33,430 nt of DNA from an uncultured Collinsella sp. (GCA_900757235.1 CAAENB010000053.1:1-33430); one strand, 5' to 3'; positions 15,380 to 25,041 are shown, numbered from the stretch's first letter. Translations and numbers: made by a program. Notes: generated by a model not told the origin, from the letters alone.

Positions 15380-16188
15380 CGAGTATGTGGAGCAAATCCA
15401 CAAGTTCGCACAGGTATGGGGCTGACGAGTCGGCCCTCGTCGTCCTCGCATGCTTGATTCTGACGCTCGACATCGTAGGAGCAGATGGTCACGAGGTCTT
15501 GCATACCGGTGGAAACAATAGGTGCATCCACGCCCGGGGTCAAGCCCTGCAACAAAACATCAGCAGCGGAAAGCAAAATTTCCGGACGCATGGAGCCCTC
15601 GTTGTCGGCATGGGTGTCGAGCATGAGCACCAAATGGTCCGGGCGCTCCCCCGCCGTGAGCTCATAGCCCACGAGCGTGTGATCCAAATCCAAGCGCTTG
15701 CTCTTTTTGCCGCGCGCGTAGTCGATGCTATGGTCCGCGCGCAGCGTGTCAATCGCACGACGCACCTCGTCGGCGCTTACGGGCGCCTCGGGATCCAAGT
15801 GCAGGTCGATGCGATACGACAGACGCGTGAGTTGCGCCGTCAACGCCGGCGTGCGCACGTCGATGTACGCCGCCTCGATGGGCGCCAGATCGGCCGGAGA
15901 CGCCGCAGCTAGGCGCCCAAACGCCTCGTCGAGCGCCACGAACTCGGTCATAAACAGGTCATACCACTCGCAGATCGACGACGTACCCACCGGTAGCGCC
16001 GAAGAGAAGCCCACTCGCATGTGCGGAGAGAAGCCCTGCGTGACGGCATAGGGAAGTCCCGCACGGCGCACGATGCGCTCAATGGTATGGATTACTTCGA
16101 GATGGCCCAGGTACTTAAGGCGATCGCGCTTGCCATAGCGAACACGAAGCCTAAAGAGCGTGGGGTTGTCAGTCAGGCGCTCACTCAT
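15376..16188 (-). CDS. TIGR03936-family radical SAM-associated protein (DUF2344)
   Basis: This family is almost always encoded with a TIGR03960 radical SAM protein, and its function is unknown. The conserved opening FRLRVRYGKRDRLKYLGHLE (about 12-31) and the GFSPHMRVGFSSALPVG block (52-68) are visible. No catalytic motif is recognised. The 270 residues are a little long; the last 30 or so are poorly conserved-looking. ATG 16188 overlaps the TGA of the partner gene (ATGA), so the two are probably translated together. In some bacteria this module precedes ribonuclease G, which is absent here. A role in RNA or ribosome modification is only a guess from context. Confidence 0.88.
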   Translation of the reverse strand: MSERLTDNPTLFRLRVRYGKRDRLKYLGHLEVIHTIERIVRRAGLPYAVTQGFSPHMRVGFSSALPVGTSSICEWYDLFMTEFVALDEAFGRLAAASPADLAPIEAAYIDVRTPALTAQLTRLSYRIDLHLDPEAPVSADEVRRAIDTLRADHSIDYARGKKSKRLDLDHTLVGYELTAGERPDHLVLMLDTHADNEGSMRPEILLSAADVLLQGLTPGVDAPIVSTGMQDLVTICSYDVERQNQACEDDEGRLVSPIPVRTCGFAPHTR

Positions 16189-18062
16189 GCGCGATCACCC
16201 ATCAATACATTCTTGGCGTGGAGCGTGGGGCAGATTCCGCAGCCGGTGCACGACGTGCGGGTGCAGTCGGGAGTCGTGACACCCTCGAGCGAGCGACGGT
16301 ACTCGCGCTCGAGGAAGCCGCGCGTGCAGCCGGGGCTCACATGCTCCCACGGCAGACGCCAGTCCAACTCGTAGGGCAGGTGCACGAGCTCATTGAGGTC
16401 GATGCCGTTTTTGGCAGCAGCCTCCTTCCAGTTATCGAGCGAGAAATGCTCTACCCAGGCGTCAAAGCGAGACCCCGAGCGCCAAGCATCGATGATGACG
16501 GGCGTCATGTCACGACCGGCGCGGGAGAGCGCGGCCTCGATGAGCGAGGTCTCGGCATCGTGGTAATGCACGCGGACGGCACGGTTGCGAACGCTCGTGA
16601 TGAGCAGCTTCTGGCGACGCTTGACGTCGTCGTAGTCGAGCTGCGGGCACCACTGGAACGGCGTGGCAGCCTTGGGGATAAAGACCGAAACCGAGATGGA
16701 CACCGAGATCGAGCCGCGACGAGCCTTGGGCACCACGGAACGACCGAGCTCCAGCACGTGATCGGCCAGATTGGCGATGGCCACGATGTCCTCGTCGCGC
16801 TCGCCGGGAAGGCCCATCATAAAGTAGAGCTTCATGCGGTTCCAGCCGGCCTCGAAGGCCGCCTTAGCCGCACGATCCAGGTCCTCCTCGGTCACGTTCT
16901 TGTTAATGATGTCGCGCATGCGCTGGCTGCCGGCCTCGGGCGCGAACGTCAGGCCGCCCTTCTTTTCGCCGGCGACCGACTCGGCCATATCCACGCCAAA
17001 CGAATCCAAGCGCTGCGACGGAATAGACACGCGAATACCCGTATCCTCCAGGCGACGGTTGAGCCTGCCGAGCACGTCACGAATGCAGGAGTGGTCGGTC
17101 GTGGAGAGCGAGGTCAGCGACACCTCGTCATAGCCGGTCTTTTCCAGACCCTGAATCACCGACGAGACGATCTGGTCGGCCGAACGCTCGCGCACCGGGC
17201 GATACGTCATGCCGGCCTGGCAAAAACGACAGCCGCGAGCGCAGCCGCGCAGAATCTCGATAGACAGGCGGTCGTGAACCAGCTGCGCATAGGGCACGCA
17301 CGACTGCGACAGCGGATTCGTGGCGCCGAAATCCTCGACGACGCGCTTGTAGACCACGGCCGGAGCATCCTTGCCCTCGCGCGGCACGGTGTAGCCATGC
17401 GGCGAGCAGAGCTCGTCGTGACGAACCTCATAGAGCGACGGCACGTAGTTGCCGGCAATGGATGCAAGCTGCTCAACAATCTGCGCGCGCGGGACTCCTT
17501 CGTCGCGCAGGCGCCGATGCAGCTGGCAGGTCTCGAGCAGCGATTCCTCGCCCTCGCCGATGAGGATGGCATCGAAGAAGGCCGCGTACGGCTCGGGGTT
17601 GTACACCGAGGGGCCGCCGGCGATGATGATGGGGTCGTCTTCACCTCGGTCGGCCGCCAACAGCGGAATGCCAGCGAGATCGAGTGCCTCGAGGAAGTTC
17701 GTCACCGCCATCTCGTGCGGCACATGCAGACCGACGATATCAAACGAAGCAACGGGGGCAGCACCTTCGAGCGACAGCAGCGGAATGCCCGCCTCGCGCA
17801 TGGCGTCACCCATATCGGGCCACGGCACATAGCCACGCTCGCAGGAGATGCCCTCGGCCTGGTTAAGGATGTTGTAGAGGATGGCGATGCCCTGGTTGGG
17901 CAAACCAACCTCGTACACATCCGGGTAGATCAGGCAGCAACGGTAGTCGGCATCGGCCTTGGAAAGCGTGCCCCACTCGTGATCGATATAGCGGCTCGGC
18001 TTTTCGACCTTGGCGAGCAGCGGCTCAATTAAATGAAAGCAGTCTTGATACGGAACGCGCAA
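16185..18062 (-). CDS. TIGR03960-family B12-binding-type radical SAM protein
   Basis: This is a large radical SAM enzyme of unknown substrate. An N-terminal cobalamin-binding-like Rossmann region (about 40-180; YPDVYEVGLPNQG, IIIAGGPSVYNPEP) precedes the radical SAM core. The core's cluster motif is CARGCRFC with Cys274, Cys278 and Cys281. A cysteine-rich C-terminus (CTRTSCTGCGIC near 600-612) could bind a second iron-sulfur cluster. Length 625 matches the family. TTG 18062 follows AGGGG. It overlaps the next gene by four bases. Family membership is clear from motifs and pairing; the reaction is not known to me. Confidence 0.9.
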   Translation of the reverse strand: MRVPYQDCFHLIEPLLAKVEKPSRYIDHEWGTLSKADADYRCCLIYPDVYEVGLPNQGIAILYNILNQAEGISCERGYVPWPDMGDAMREAGIPLLSLEGAAPVASFDIVGLHVPHEMAVTNFLEALDLAGIPLLAADRGEDDPIIIAGGPSVYNPEPYAAFFDAILIGEGEESLLETCQLHRRLRDEGVPRAQIVEQLASIAGNYVPSLYEVRHDELCSPHGYTVPREGKDAPAVVYKRVVEDFGATNPLSQSCVPYAQLVHDRLSIEILRGCARGCRFCQAGMTYRPVRERSADQIVSSVIQGLEKTGYDEVSLTSLSTTDHSCIRDVLGRLNRRLEDTGIRVSIPSQRLDSFGVDMAESVAGEKKGGLTFAPEAGSQRMRDIINKNVTEEDLDRAAKAAFEAGWNRMKLYFMMGLPGERDEDIVAIANLADHVLELGRSVVPKARRGSISVSISVSVFIPKAATPFQWCPQLDYDDVKRRQKLLITSVRNRAVRVHYHDAETSLIEAALSRAGRDMTPVIIDAWRSGSRFDAWVEHFSLDNWKEAAAKNGIDLNELVHLPYELDWRLPWEHVSPGCTRGFLEREYRRSLEGVTTPDCTRTSCTGCGICPTLHAKNVLMGDRA

Positions 18063-18072
18063 CAGAAAACCC

Positions 18073-19002
18073 CTAAGCAGCGAGATCGGATGCGTCTTGG
18101 TAGGACGCCATAGGACGGGTAGCGCCCGCGACCGTGGTCACCAGATCGCGAACGCGGGAGAACGTGGCAGTGACCACCTCGTTGGCACGGCTGTAGTCGA
18201 CATCGCGCTCGTAGAGCGAAACAAGCGCACGGCCCATGCCATAGGTGCCCGCGGCAGCAGTGAGCGCCTTAACGGCAAACCCAATATGCGGCGTCTGCTT
18301 GACGAGCGCGCGGGTGACCGCGCGGATCACAAGACCGCCGGCAAGCACGCCCGCGACCTCGTAGCCGCGCTCAGGCTTAATGCCGCGTCCAAAGACGGCA
18401 GCGAGCTCAAAGAGCATGCCCACCTGCGCCAGCGCCATAACGGGATAATCGGCGCCCGGCAAAAACACCAGCGCACCGGTCGCCATATTGGTGAGCGCGC
18501 ACGAGGTGATGATACGATTAGCTGCCGCGATGCGCATAAAGGCAAAGTTCGCCGCAAAAGCCGTTTCCTTGTCGGTGCGATCGAGAATCCAGCGGGCAAG
18601 CGTCTCGAGGAGATACGTCTTATCGGTTGCCGCCACCACGCCGAGCATGGGCGTGGACTCCTCGATAAACGGCACCTCCACAGCAGACTCGGCAAGCACG
18701 CACACGGGCGCGCCGGCGATCACGAGCTCCTGCACGGCACTCTCCAAGCGGTCGGAACCGCACGAGAGCACCAGTACCACATCGGTATCGGTCTTTGGAG
18801 CAATTCGCTCCTCCCCCAGACGCTCGACGCGCACAATGCCCGAGGTCGCCTGCGGCACAAAGGCGTCACGCACCGTCTCAGCAAGAAAGCGCGAGGCGGA
18901 CGAATCCAGATAGACCGAGACGCGCACCGGCGTATCGGAATCCTTCTTAACGGACGCGCCCATCTTAAAAGCGCGGGTCAGCTTATCTACGGGAATTTTC
19001 AT
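18073..19002 (-). CDS. DUF697-like membrane protein with a decayed GTPase-like N-terminus
   Basis: I do not know a function. The C-terminal half (about 151-265) is a hydrophobic helical region with ANRIITSCALTNMATGALVFLPGAD and GYEVAGVLAGGL, resembling DUF697 (YcjF-like). The N-terminal half (about 25-142) alternates strands and helices like a small GTPase (DVVLVLS, then PVCVLAES, then LLETLARWILDR) but has no P-loop: the expected site reads VYLDSSASRFL, and NKxD is replaced by AESA. ATG 19002 has a strong GGAGGGG. It lies 18 bases after rodA and 10 before the radical SAM gene, so it belongs to the cell-elongation transcription unit. Confidence 0.8.
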   Translation of the reverse strand: MKIPVDKLTRAFKMGASVKKDSDTPVRVSVYLDSSASRFLAETVRDAFVPQATSGIVRVERLGEERIAPKTDTDVVLVLSCGSDRLESAVQELVIAGAPVCVLAESAVEVPFIEESTPMLGVVAATDKTYLLETLARWILDRTDKETAFAANFAFMRIAAANRIITSCALTNMATGALVFLPGADYPVMALAQVGMLFELAAVFGRGIKPERGYEVAGVLAGGLVIRAVTRALVKQTPHIGFAVKALTAAAGTYGMGRALVSLYERDVDYSRANEVVTATFSRVRDLVTTVAGATRPMASYQDASDLAA

Positions 19003-19020
19003 AGCAAACCCCTCCAGCGG

Positions 19021-20247
19021 TTACGCGGCGCCCGAACGATGCCGCCATATAGATTGTACGATACCCACCGTCAGCAGCTGAATCATCATCGAAGACGAAC
19101 CGAAGCTAATAAACGGTAGCGGAATACCGGTAATCGGCATCATGCCGATGCACATGCCGATGTTTTCGAAGGTCTGGAACGCCCACATGCCAACGATGCC
19201 CACACACGATAGGCGCAAGAACAGCGACTCACACTTAAAGGCGACGCGAATCGTCGAAAAGATCAGCAGCACGTAGAGGCACAGGAGCAAAAAGGAACCG
19301 CAAAAGCCAAAGGTCTCGGACAGGAAGGCGAAGACGAAGTCGGTGTGGAACTCAGGCAGAAAGCCGCCGGCCGACTGCGTCGCATGGCCCAAACCCTTAC
19401 CAAAGAAGCCGCCCGAGCCAACGGCGATAAGCGACTGCTGCAGGTTGTAGGCATCGTCCGAATCGGCATTATCGGGGTCGATAAAGACCGTCAGACGGTT
19501 CATCTGATACTGCTTGATGAGCACATCGTGGCCGAGCAACGAATCAAAGACCGAATCGAGCGCCAGGACGAGGGCCACCAGGCCCACGAGCAGGGCCAGG
19601 GTCGACAGCACCCATTCGCGGCGTGCACCGCTCATACAAATGACGATGGCGCCCGAAACCAGCACGACCAGGCCCGAGCCCAGGTCGCCCATGGCAACGA
19701 CGGCCAAAAACGGAATGGACAGAATGCCGCAGAGCTTGACGTAGTCGCGAGCGGTATCGATGCGACCGTTATACTGCGAGCCAAGCGTAGCAATAAAGAA
19801 GATGGTGATGAGCTTGGCAAGCTCAACCGGCTGGAATGTCAAGCCGATAGCGGGAATCTTGATCCAGCCCGTCATGCCCAGACCGCCCGTATAGGACAGA
19901 CCTGGAATCTTGGGCGAAAAGATCACGATCAGGTCGATGACGAGCAACGCCGTCGAGAAATTGGAAATACCGCGCAGGTCGGTACGCCAGACGAGCACCG
20001 CCAGCACCGCCCCGATACCAATTCCCAGCAGATGGCGTGAGAACGAGGCATCGGCCTTAAACTGCGAAGCCGACCAGATAATGATGGCACCGTAGGCGAC
20101 GAGCGCCACTGTAGCCACGAGCACACCGATATGCACCTTTTGGCGAAACGTGCCGCGCGAGGCCGAAAGTTGCTTGTTGACGCGGTCCAGGCTGCTGCGA
20201 GAGCCGGTCTTGGTTGAACGGAACAGATCCGCCGGAGAAAAATCCAT
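19021..20247 (-). CDS. rodA: RodA/FtsW-type peptidoglycan glycosyltransferase
   Basis: This SEDS-family polymerase makes glycan strands from lipid II during elongation, paired with PBP2. About ten membrane helices are visible between residues 38 and 400. The catalytic aspartate is Asp303 in FLPEFHTDF; FQPVELAKL (138-146), LQQSLIAVGSGGFFGKGLG and TGIPLPFISFGSSS are family blocks. FQPVE replaces the commoner FQPSE. A cytosolic N-terminal stretch of about 37 polar residues precedes the first helix. ATG 20247 has AGGAGG that overlaps the PBP2 stop. Its place after mreBCD-mrdA favours RodA over FtsW. Confidence 0.94.
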   Translation of the reverse strand: MDFSPADLFRSTKTGSRSSLDRVNKQLSASRGTFRQKVHIGVLVATVALVAYGAIIIWSASQFKADASFSRHLLGIGIGAVLAVLVWRTDLRGISNFSTALLVIDLIVIFSPKIPGLSYTGGLGMTGWIKIPAIGLTFQPVELAKLITIFFIATLGSQYNGRIDTARDYVKLCGILSIPFLAVVAMGDLGSGLVVLVSGAIVICMSGARREWVLSTLALLVGLVALVLALDSVFDSLLGHDVLIKQYQMNRLTVFIDPDNADSDDAYNLQQSLIAVGSGGFFGKGLGHATQSAGGFLPEFHTDFVFAFLSETFGFCGSFLLLCLYVLLIFSTIRVAFKCESLFLRLSCVGIVGMWAFQTFENIGMCIGMMPITGIPLPFISFGSSSMMIQLLTVGIVQSIWRHRSGAA

Positions 20248-20256
20248 CGCAACCTC

Positions 20257-22326
20257 CTATCGAACCGAAGAATCGCCCGAGGCCGAAGAGGTATCGGGCT
20301 CGTCATAAATCACGCCGAGCACGTCGCGCACGACATGCATCGCGGTATCTGAGCCGCCGCCGCCCTGCTCCAGAACAGTAGCGATGACATACTTGGGATC
20401 ATCGGCCGGCGCATAGGCGCAAAACCACGCGTATTCGTCCTCGCCGCTTTTCTCGCCCGTGCCCGACTTGCCGTATACCTGCGGCGTCAGGGTGCCAAAG
20501 TGAGCCGCCAGGGACGTCGATGCCGTGTAAATCACGTCGTGCATGCCGTTGCGAACAAGAGCCAAATCCGAATCGCTGTTAATCTTGGCCTCCAGGCGCT
20601 TCTTCTTGCCCTTGCCGTTGTACTTATAGGCATCGCCGTCGCCATCGCGCGACACGGCAGACAAAAACACGTGAGGCACGTACTGTTTGCCGCCGTTGGC
20701 AAGACCCATATAGGCGCACGCCATCTGCAGGGGCGTCACCAGGATGTCGCCCTGGCCGATAGCAATGTTGGTCATATCGCCGGCATTCCACTTGCGGTCC
20801 TCGGCAGAGGCGTCGGTGAAGTACGACTCTTTCCACTCGGCATCGGGAATACGGCCCGCGCCCTCACTCGGCAGATCGATACCGCAGGTCTTGCCTAGAC
20901 CCCAGCGACGAAAGACCTCCTGCAGGCCCTCGGGATGTTGCTCGTCATAGAAGAACGCCTTGCCCATGTCGTAGAAGACGGGGTCGCACGAGTTGGCGAT
21001 ACCCGACTGCAGCGTCATGGTGCCGTGGCCAGACGTCAGCCAGCAGCGCTTGCCCCAAGCCTTGCCCAGGCCCGTCCAATAGCCCGTGCAGTTGGTTGTC
21101 TGCGTTGAGGTGTAGGTTCCAAACTCAAGACCGGCCAGTGCCGAGAGCGGCTTGATGGTCGAGGCCGACATGTACTGTCCGCTAATGGCGCGGTTGAGCA
21201 GCGGGTGCGAACCCTTGTCATCATTGAGCTCGGTCCACACGTCATTTGAGACGCCGCCGATAAAGACGGACGGATCGAACTTGGGCTCGCTCGCCATGCC
21301 CAGGATCTCGCCATTGTTGGGATCGAGGCACACCACAGCGCCGTTGCCGGCATTGCTGTAGCCAGTGGTCTTGGCAAGCTCGATAGCACTCGACAGTGCC
21401 GTCTCACAGGCCTGTTGGATTTTAAGGTCGAGCGTGAGCTTAATGTCGGAGCCGGCCTTCGCGGGCACCGCGCCGGCCTGACCGGTCACATTGCCCGAGG
21501 CATCGACCTTGACGGTCTGCTCGCCACGAATACCCTGCAGCAGGTTTTCGTAGTAGCTCTCAACGCCCGCCTGGCCCACGATATCGCCCGACTGGTACGT
21601 AATCCGGCCAGCAGAAGCATCATCATCGCCAGAGGTTTTCTTATTCTGGGCCTCGAGCTGCTCTGAGGTAATGGTGCCGGTATAGCCCAAAATGTGACAG
21701 GCCGTCTCGCCGTACGGGTACTGGCGCTCGGTACGCTCGGCAATCTTGACGCCCGGGAACTCGCCGGCGTGCTCCTGAATATAGGCGACCGTGGAGCGAC
21801 GGACGTCCGTCGCGATGGTATGCAGGCTCTGGGCGCCCTCGGAATTGTCCTGGATATTGCGCAGAACCGCCACGTAGGGCATACCGAGCACGTTGGCAAG
21901 ATGGCGAACCAGAACCTCATCCTCGGCAAGATCGCGGTAGGCCACGACAGCAAGTGAGGGACGGTTCTGGACAAGCGCCACGCCATTGCGATCGAGGATG
22001 CGGCCGCGCACAGCGGGTGTGGTAACGGTGCGAGTCTGATTGCTATTAGCCTGCTTCTCGTAATAGTCCGACGAGACCATCTGCATGCCCCACAGCTTGA
22101 CGGCAAGCGCCGCAAACATCGCGCCCACACCCGCGGTGAGGATGGAAAAACGGCCCTTAAAGGCGGTCGCCGCGGTATTGCCCTCGCCCTCGGTGGCGCG
22201 CGGGGCCGTTCCATGCTGCGTATCGTAGGTAAAACGGGAATCGCCCCGACGCATGATGACCAGCGCGACCACGATGGCCACGACCAGCACGACACCGGCG
22301 ATAATAACCGTCATCTGGGAAGACAT
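20257..22326 (-). CDS. mrdA: Penicillin-binding protein 2 (elongation transpeptidase)
   Basis: This class B PBP crosslinks peptidoglycan with RodA. The dimerisation domain (about 100-260, beginning TPAVRGRILDRNG) precedes the transpeptidase. That domain has STIK (Ser389-Lys392), SCD (446-448) and KSGT (620-623). The usual PG before the active serine is SA here (SASTIK), and KTG reads KSG. Two hydrophobic segments occur before the catalytic part (about 5-25 and 61-82), whereas most PBP2 proteins have one. Length 689. ATG 22326 follows GGGAGG. It is 13 bases after mreD. Confidence 0.94.
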   Translation of the reverse strand: MSSQMTVIIAGVVLVVAIVVALVIMRRGDSRFTYDTQHGTAPRATEGEGNTAATAFKGRFSILTAGVGAMFAALAVKLWGMQMVSSDYYEKQANSNQTRTVTTPAVRGRILDRNGVALVQNRPSLAVVAYRDLAEDEVLVRHLANVLGMPYVAVLRNIQDNSEGAQSLHTIATDVRRSTVAYIQEHAGEFPGVKIAERTERQYPYGETACHILGYTGTITSEQLEAQNKKTSGDDDASAGRITYQSGDIVGQAGVESYYENLLQGIRGEQTVKVDASGNVTGQAGAVPAKAGSDIKLTLDLKIQQACETALSSAIELAKTTGYSNAGNGAVVCLDPNNGEILGMASEPKFDPSVFIGGVSNDVWTELNDDKGSHPLLNRAISGQYMSASTIKPLSALAGLEFGTYTSTQTTNCTGYWTGLGKAWGKRCWLTSGHGTMTLQSGIANSCDPVFYDMGKAFFYDEQHPEGLQEVFRRWGLGKTCGIDLPSEGAGRIPDAEWKESYFTDASAEDRKWNAGDMTNIAIGQGDILVTPLQMACAYMGLANGGKQYVPHVFLSAVSRDGDGDAYKYNGKGKKKRLEAKINSDSDLALVRNGMHDVIYTASTSLAAHFGTLTPQVYGKSGTGEKSGEDEYAWFCAYAPADDPKYVIATVLEQGGGGSDTAMHVVRDVLGVIYDEPDTSSASGDSSVR

Positions 22327-22339
22327 CTACGGGCCTCCC

Positions 22340-22906
22340 CTATTTGAGCTTGCGGGTCTTGGGCTTAAAGCGCATACCCGTCTGGCGTCCGCCACGTGCG
22401 GAGAATCCATAGCCGGACTGCGGCACGACGCCGGACATCAAAAATGGAATGGCAACCAGACCCGTCAGGATCGAAGACGGCAGCGCATGACCGAAGATCG
22501 CCACGACAAAGCTCGTCTCCAAACCCATAAACAGCAAGATGATGCTGTAAATCACATTAATGACGAGCGCGAAGGTGCCCACCGTGATGCCGCGCGCACT
22601 CGGGGTACCGCCCGTCTGACCGGCGGCGCTATGCACCAGGGCAAAAGAACCCACGGTCAGCAGGAGCGACATAACGCCCACCGGCACGGCAGCGGACAGG
22701 TCATAGAACAATCCGCTGCAAAAACCGCACGCGACGGCACGGGTCGGGTCGCCCGAGAACACACTCAGGCACACAAGAATAATCATAAAGTTGACGCGAC
22801 CGCCCGCAATGGAGATCTGCGGTGCGAGGCCTGCCTGCAGCAGCACGCACACGATGGCGGCGATTACAAACGTGCGGGAGCTCATCCCCTGCTCGTGTAG
22901 ATCCAT
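22340..22906 (-). CDS. mreD: Rod shape-determining protein MreD
   Basis: MreD is a small polytopic partner of MreC in the elongasome. The 188 residues hold about five or six hydrophobic helices, including FVIAAIVCVLLQAGLAPQI and FMIILVCLSVFSG. Similarity is mainly in hydropathy and position, as is normal for MreD. I chose ATG 22906 because AGGGGG lies seven bases upstream; ATG 22912 leaves only one base. The tail is basic. Confidence 0.9.
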   Translation of the reverse strand: MDLHEQGMSSRTFVIAAIVCVLLQAGLAPQISIAGGRVNFMIILVCLSVFSGDPTRAVACGFCSGLFYDLSAAVPVGVMSLLLTVGSFALVHSAAGQTGGTPSARGITVGTFALVINVIYSIILLFMGLETSFVVAIFGHALPSSILTGLVAIPFLMSGVVPQSGYGFSARGGRQTGMRFKPKTRKLK

Positions 22907-22917
22907 GGACATGCCCC

Positions 22918-23916
22918 CTATTCGCTCGAGCCGGAATCGGTCGTCTCGGACGTGTCGGAACTGTCATCCGAGCTCTCGTCCTTCGTCTTGGTCGCAGCAT
23001 CGCGCGACGTTCCCTGCGGCGTGCTGTTGGCCGTGCTCACATCCTCATCCGAGGCCGACTGTTCGTCGGTCAGCGAGGTAATGACCAGCACTTCCTCGTT
23101 GTTCTCGGCCGTGGTCTGAGCGCGCACCACAATGGTGTAGTACACGTCGTTTGCCGATTTCTCGACCGACGAGACGGTGCCGAGCGGTAGACCCTTAGGG
23201 AACACACCGCCAATGCCCGAGGTTACGATGATGTCGCCAACCTTAACATCGGAGTCGACGCTCACGTACTCAAGGCGCAGGGTGCCGTCAGCCTGACCCT
23301 GAAGCATGCCCTGGGCGCGCGTGTCCTGCACCATGGCGGACACGCCCGAGTTCTCGTCGCCAATCAGGCGCACGGTGGACGTCTTTGCCGAGACCTCGAT
23401 AATCTGGCCTATGACACCGGCAGAACTCGTCACAGGCATGTTGATGGTAAGACCGTCGGCAGAACCCTTATCGATGGTGACGGTCGAGGTCCAGGCATCG
23501 CCCGAAGCGCCGACGATACGAGCTGCGGTTGATTTGAGGTTGTAGGTCGACTGCAGGCCGACCAGCCCCTCCAGTCGCTCGGCGGTCTTTTGAGCCTCGG
23601 AGAGCTCAGCAACCTTAGAGGTCAGTTCCTCGTTTTGCTTCTTAAGCTCGTCAAGCGTGTCCTGCGACGCCGTAAGGTTAGAGAACACGTTACCGATCGC
23701 ATTGAAGGGAGCCGCCACAGCCGAGCCCACAAAGCGCACCGGCGAGGTAATCGTCGTCACGCCCGAGCGCACGGCATGAATCGGTCCTGCCTCGCCCTCG
23801 CGGATGTAAAACGTGAGCAGCAACACCGAAATCAGGCTGAAAACAATCAACGGGCGCATACCCGTTGATTGTCGCTTGGTATTCAGATTTGTGGAGAAAC
23901 CCGAAGATCGTGCCAA
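22918..23916 (-). CDS. mreC: Rod shape-determining protein MreC
   Basis: MreC links MreB filaments to wall synthases outside the membrane. A cytosolic N-terminus of about 20 residues precedes a single membrane helix (22-38). A coiled coil follows at about 80-120 (QDTLDELKKQNEELTSKVAE), then the beta-rich MreC domain. The last 45 residues form a disordered Ser/Asp/Glu/Thr-rich tail, longer than in most homologues. TTG 23916 follows AAGGTGG. The gene sits 21 bases after mreB. Confidence 0.95.
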   Translation of the reverse strand: MARSSGFSTNLNTKRQSTGMRPLIVFSLISVLLLTFYIREGEAGPIHAVRSGVTTITSPVRFVGSAVAAPFNAIGNVFSNLTASQDTLDELKKQNEELTSKVAELSEAQKTAERLEGLVGLQSTYNLKSTAARIVGASGDAWTSTVTIDKGSADGLTINMPVTSSAGVIGQIIEVSAKTSTVRLIGDENSGVSAMVQDTRAQGMLQGQADGTLRLEYVSVDSDVKVGDIIVTSGIGGVFPKGLPLGTVSSVEKSANDVYYTIVVRAQTTAENNEEVLVITSLTDEQSASDEDVSTANSTPQGTSRDAATKTKDESSDDSSDTSETTDSGSSE

Positions 23917-23937
23917 ATGGAATCCACCTTTTGGAAA

Positions 23938-24981
23938 TTAAGCATTGGTCTGGACGAAGCCGCCATCAAACGCATTGGCCTCGAGCACGCGGGCACAGCC
24001 GTTAACAACGTTATCGAGCGCCGTGGGGCTGACGTTGACCGAAACGCCGGTCTCATCGCGCAGGCGCACATCGAGACCGCGCAGCAGCGCGCCGCCACCG
24101 GTCAGCAAAATGCCATAGTACATAAGGTCCGAGGCAAGATCGGGAGGCGTAGCGTCGAGTGCGTCCTTGACGGCCTTGGCCATCTCGTCGAGCGGCTTGT
24201 TGAGTGCGCGACGAATCTCCTCGCTCTCGATGCGCACGGTCTTGGGCAGACCGGTGATCACGTCGCGGCCGTTGACCTCGACGTCGAGCTCATCCTTGAG
24301 CGGCACGGCGGAGCCGACCTTGATCTTGATGTCCTCTGCCGTACGCTCGCCGATGGCCAGGTTGTAGGCATCGCGAACGTGCGTGAGGATGGCCTGGTCG
24401 AACTCGTCGCCGGCAATACGGATGGACTGCGAGACGACGATGCCGCCCATAGCGATAACGGCGACCTCGGTGGTACCGCCACCGATGTCGATGACCATGG
24501 AGCCGGTGGGCTCCTCGACGGGCAAGTCGGCGCCGATGGCGGCAGCCATAGGCTCTTCGATCAGATAGGCCTGGCGGGCACCGGCCTGGATCGTGGCCTC
24601 AAAGACAGCGCGCTTCTCGACCGACGTGACGCCGGAGGGAACGCAGACGACAACACGCGGACGCGGAGTCCACGGATAGCGCTTCTCGGACGCCTTGTCG
24701 ATAAAGTAGCGAAGCATGGCCTCGGTAACGTCGAAGTCGGCGATGACGCCGTCCTTCAGGGGACGAACGGCCACGATGTTGCCGGGCGTACGGCCGAGCA
24801 TGCGCTTTGCCTCGATACCGACCGCCAGGATGCGCTCGTCATTCTTGTCGATGGCGACTACAGAGGGCTCGCGAATGACGATGCCCTTGCCGCGCACGGA
24901 GACAAGCGTATTGGCGGTGCCGAGGTCGATGGCAAGATCGCCCGCATAGCTACCGAAGAACATATCCATCAAAGAAAACAA
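23938..24981 (-). CDS. mreB: Rod shape-determining protein MreB
   Basis: MreB is the actin-like filament that organises lateral wall growth. The nucleotide-binding motifs DLGTANT (19-25) and IDIGGGTTEVAVI are clear, with EPMAAAIGADLPV between them. Length 347 is typical. TTG 24981 has AGGAG at five bases; the ATG codons further in are too far from it. It opens the mreBCD-mrdA-rodA unit. Upstream, TATGAT at the -10 distance lacks a good -35, so the promoter is uncertain. The organism is therefore expected to have lateral wall elongation. Confidence 0.97.
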   Translation of the reverse strand: MFSLMDMFFGSYAGDLAIDLGTANTLVSVRGKGIVIREPSVVAIDKNDERILAVGIEAKRMLGRTPGNIVAVRPLKDGVIADFDVTEAMLRYFIDKASEKRYPWTPRPRVVVCVPSGVTSVEKRAVFEATIQAGARQAYLIEEPMAAAIGADLPVEEPTGSMVIDIGGGTTEVAVIAMGGIVVSQSIRIAGDEFDQAILTHVRDAYNLAIGERTAEDIKIKVGSAVPLKDELDVEVNGRDVITGLPKTVRIESEEIRRALNKPLDEMAKAVKDALDATPPDLASDLMYYGILLTGGGALLRGLDVRLRDETGVSVNVSPTALDNVVNGCARVLEANAFDGGFVQTNA

Positions 24982-25041
24982 CGCAACTCCTGATGTGTTG
25001 GATGATTGCTGGAAAACTACTAGCTCATCATACTAGCGCAA

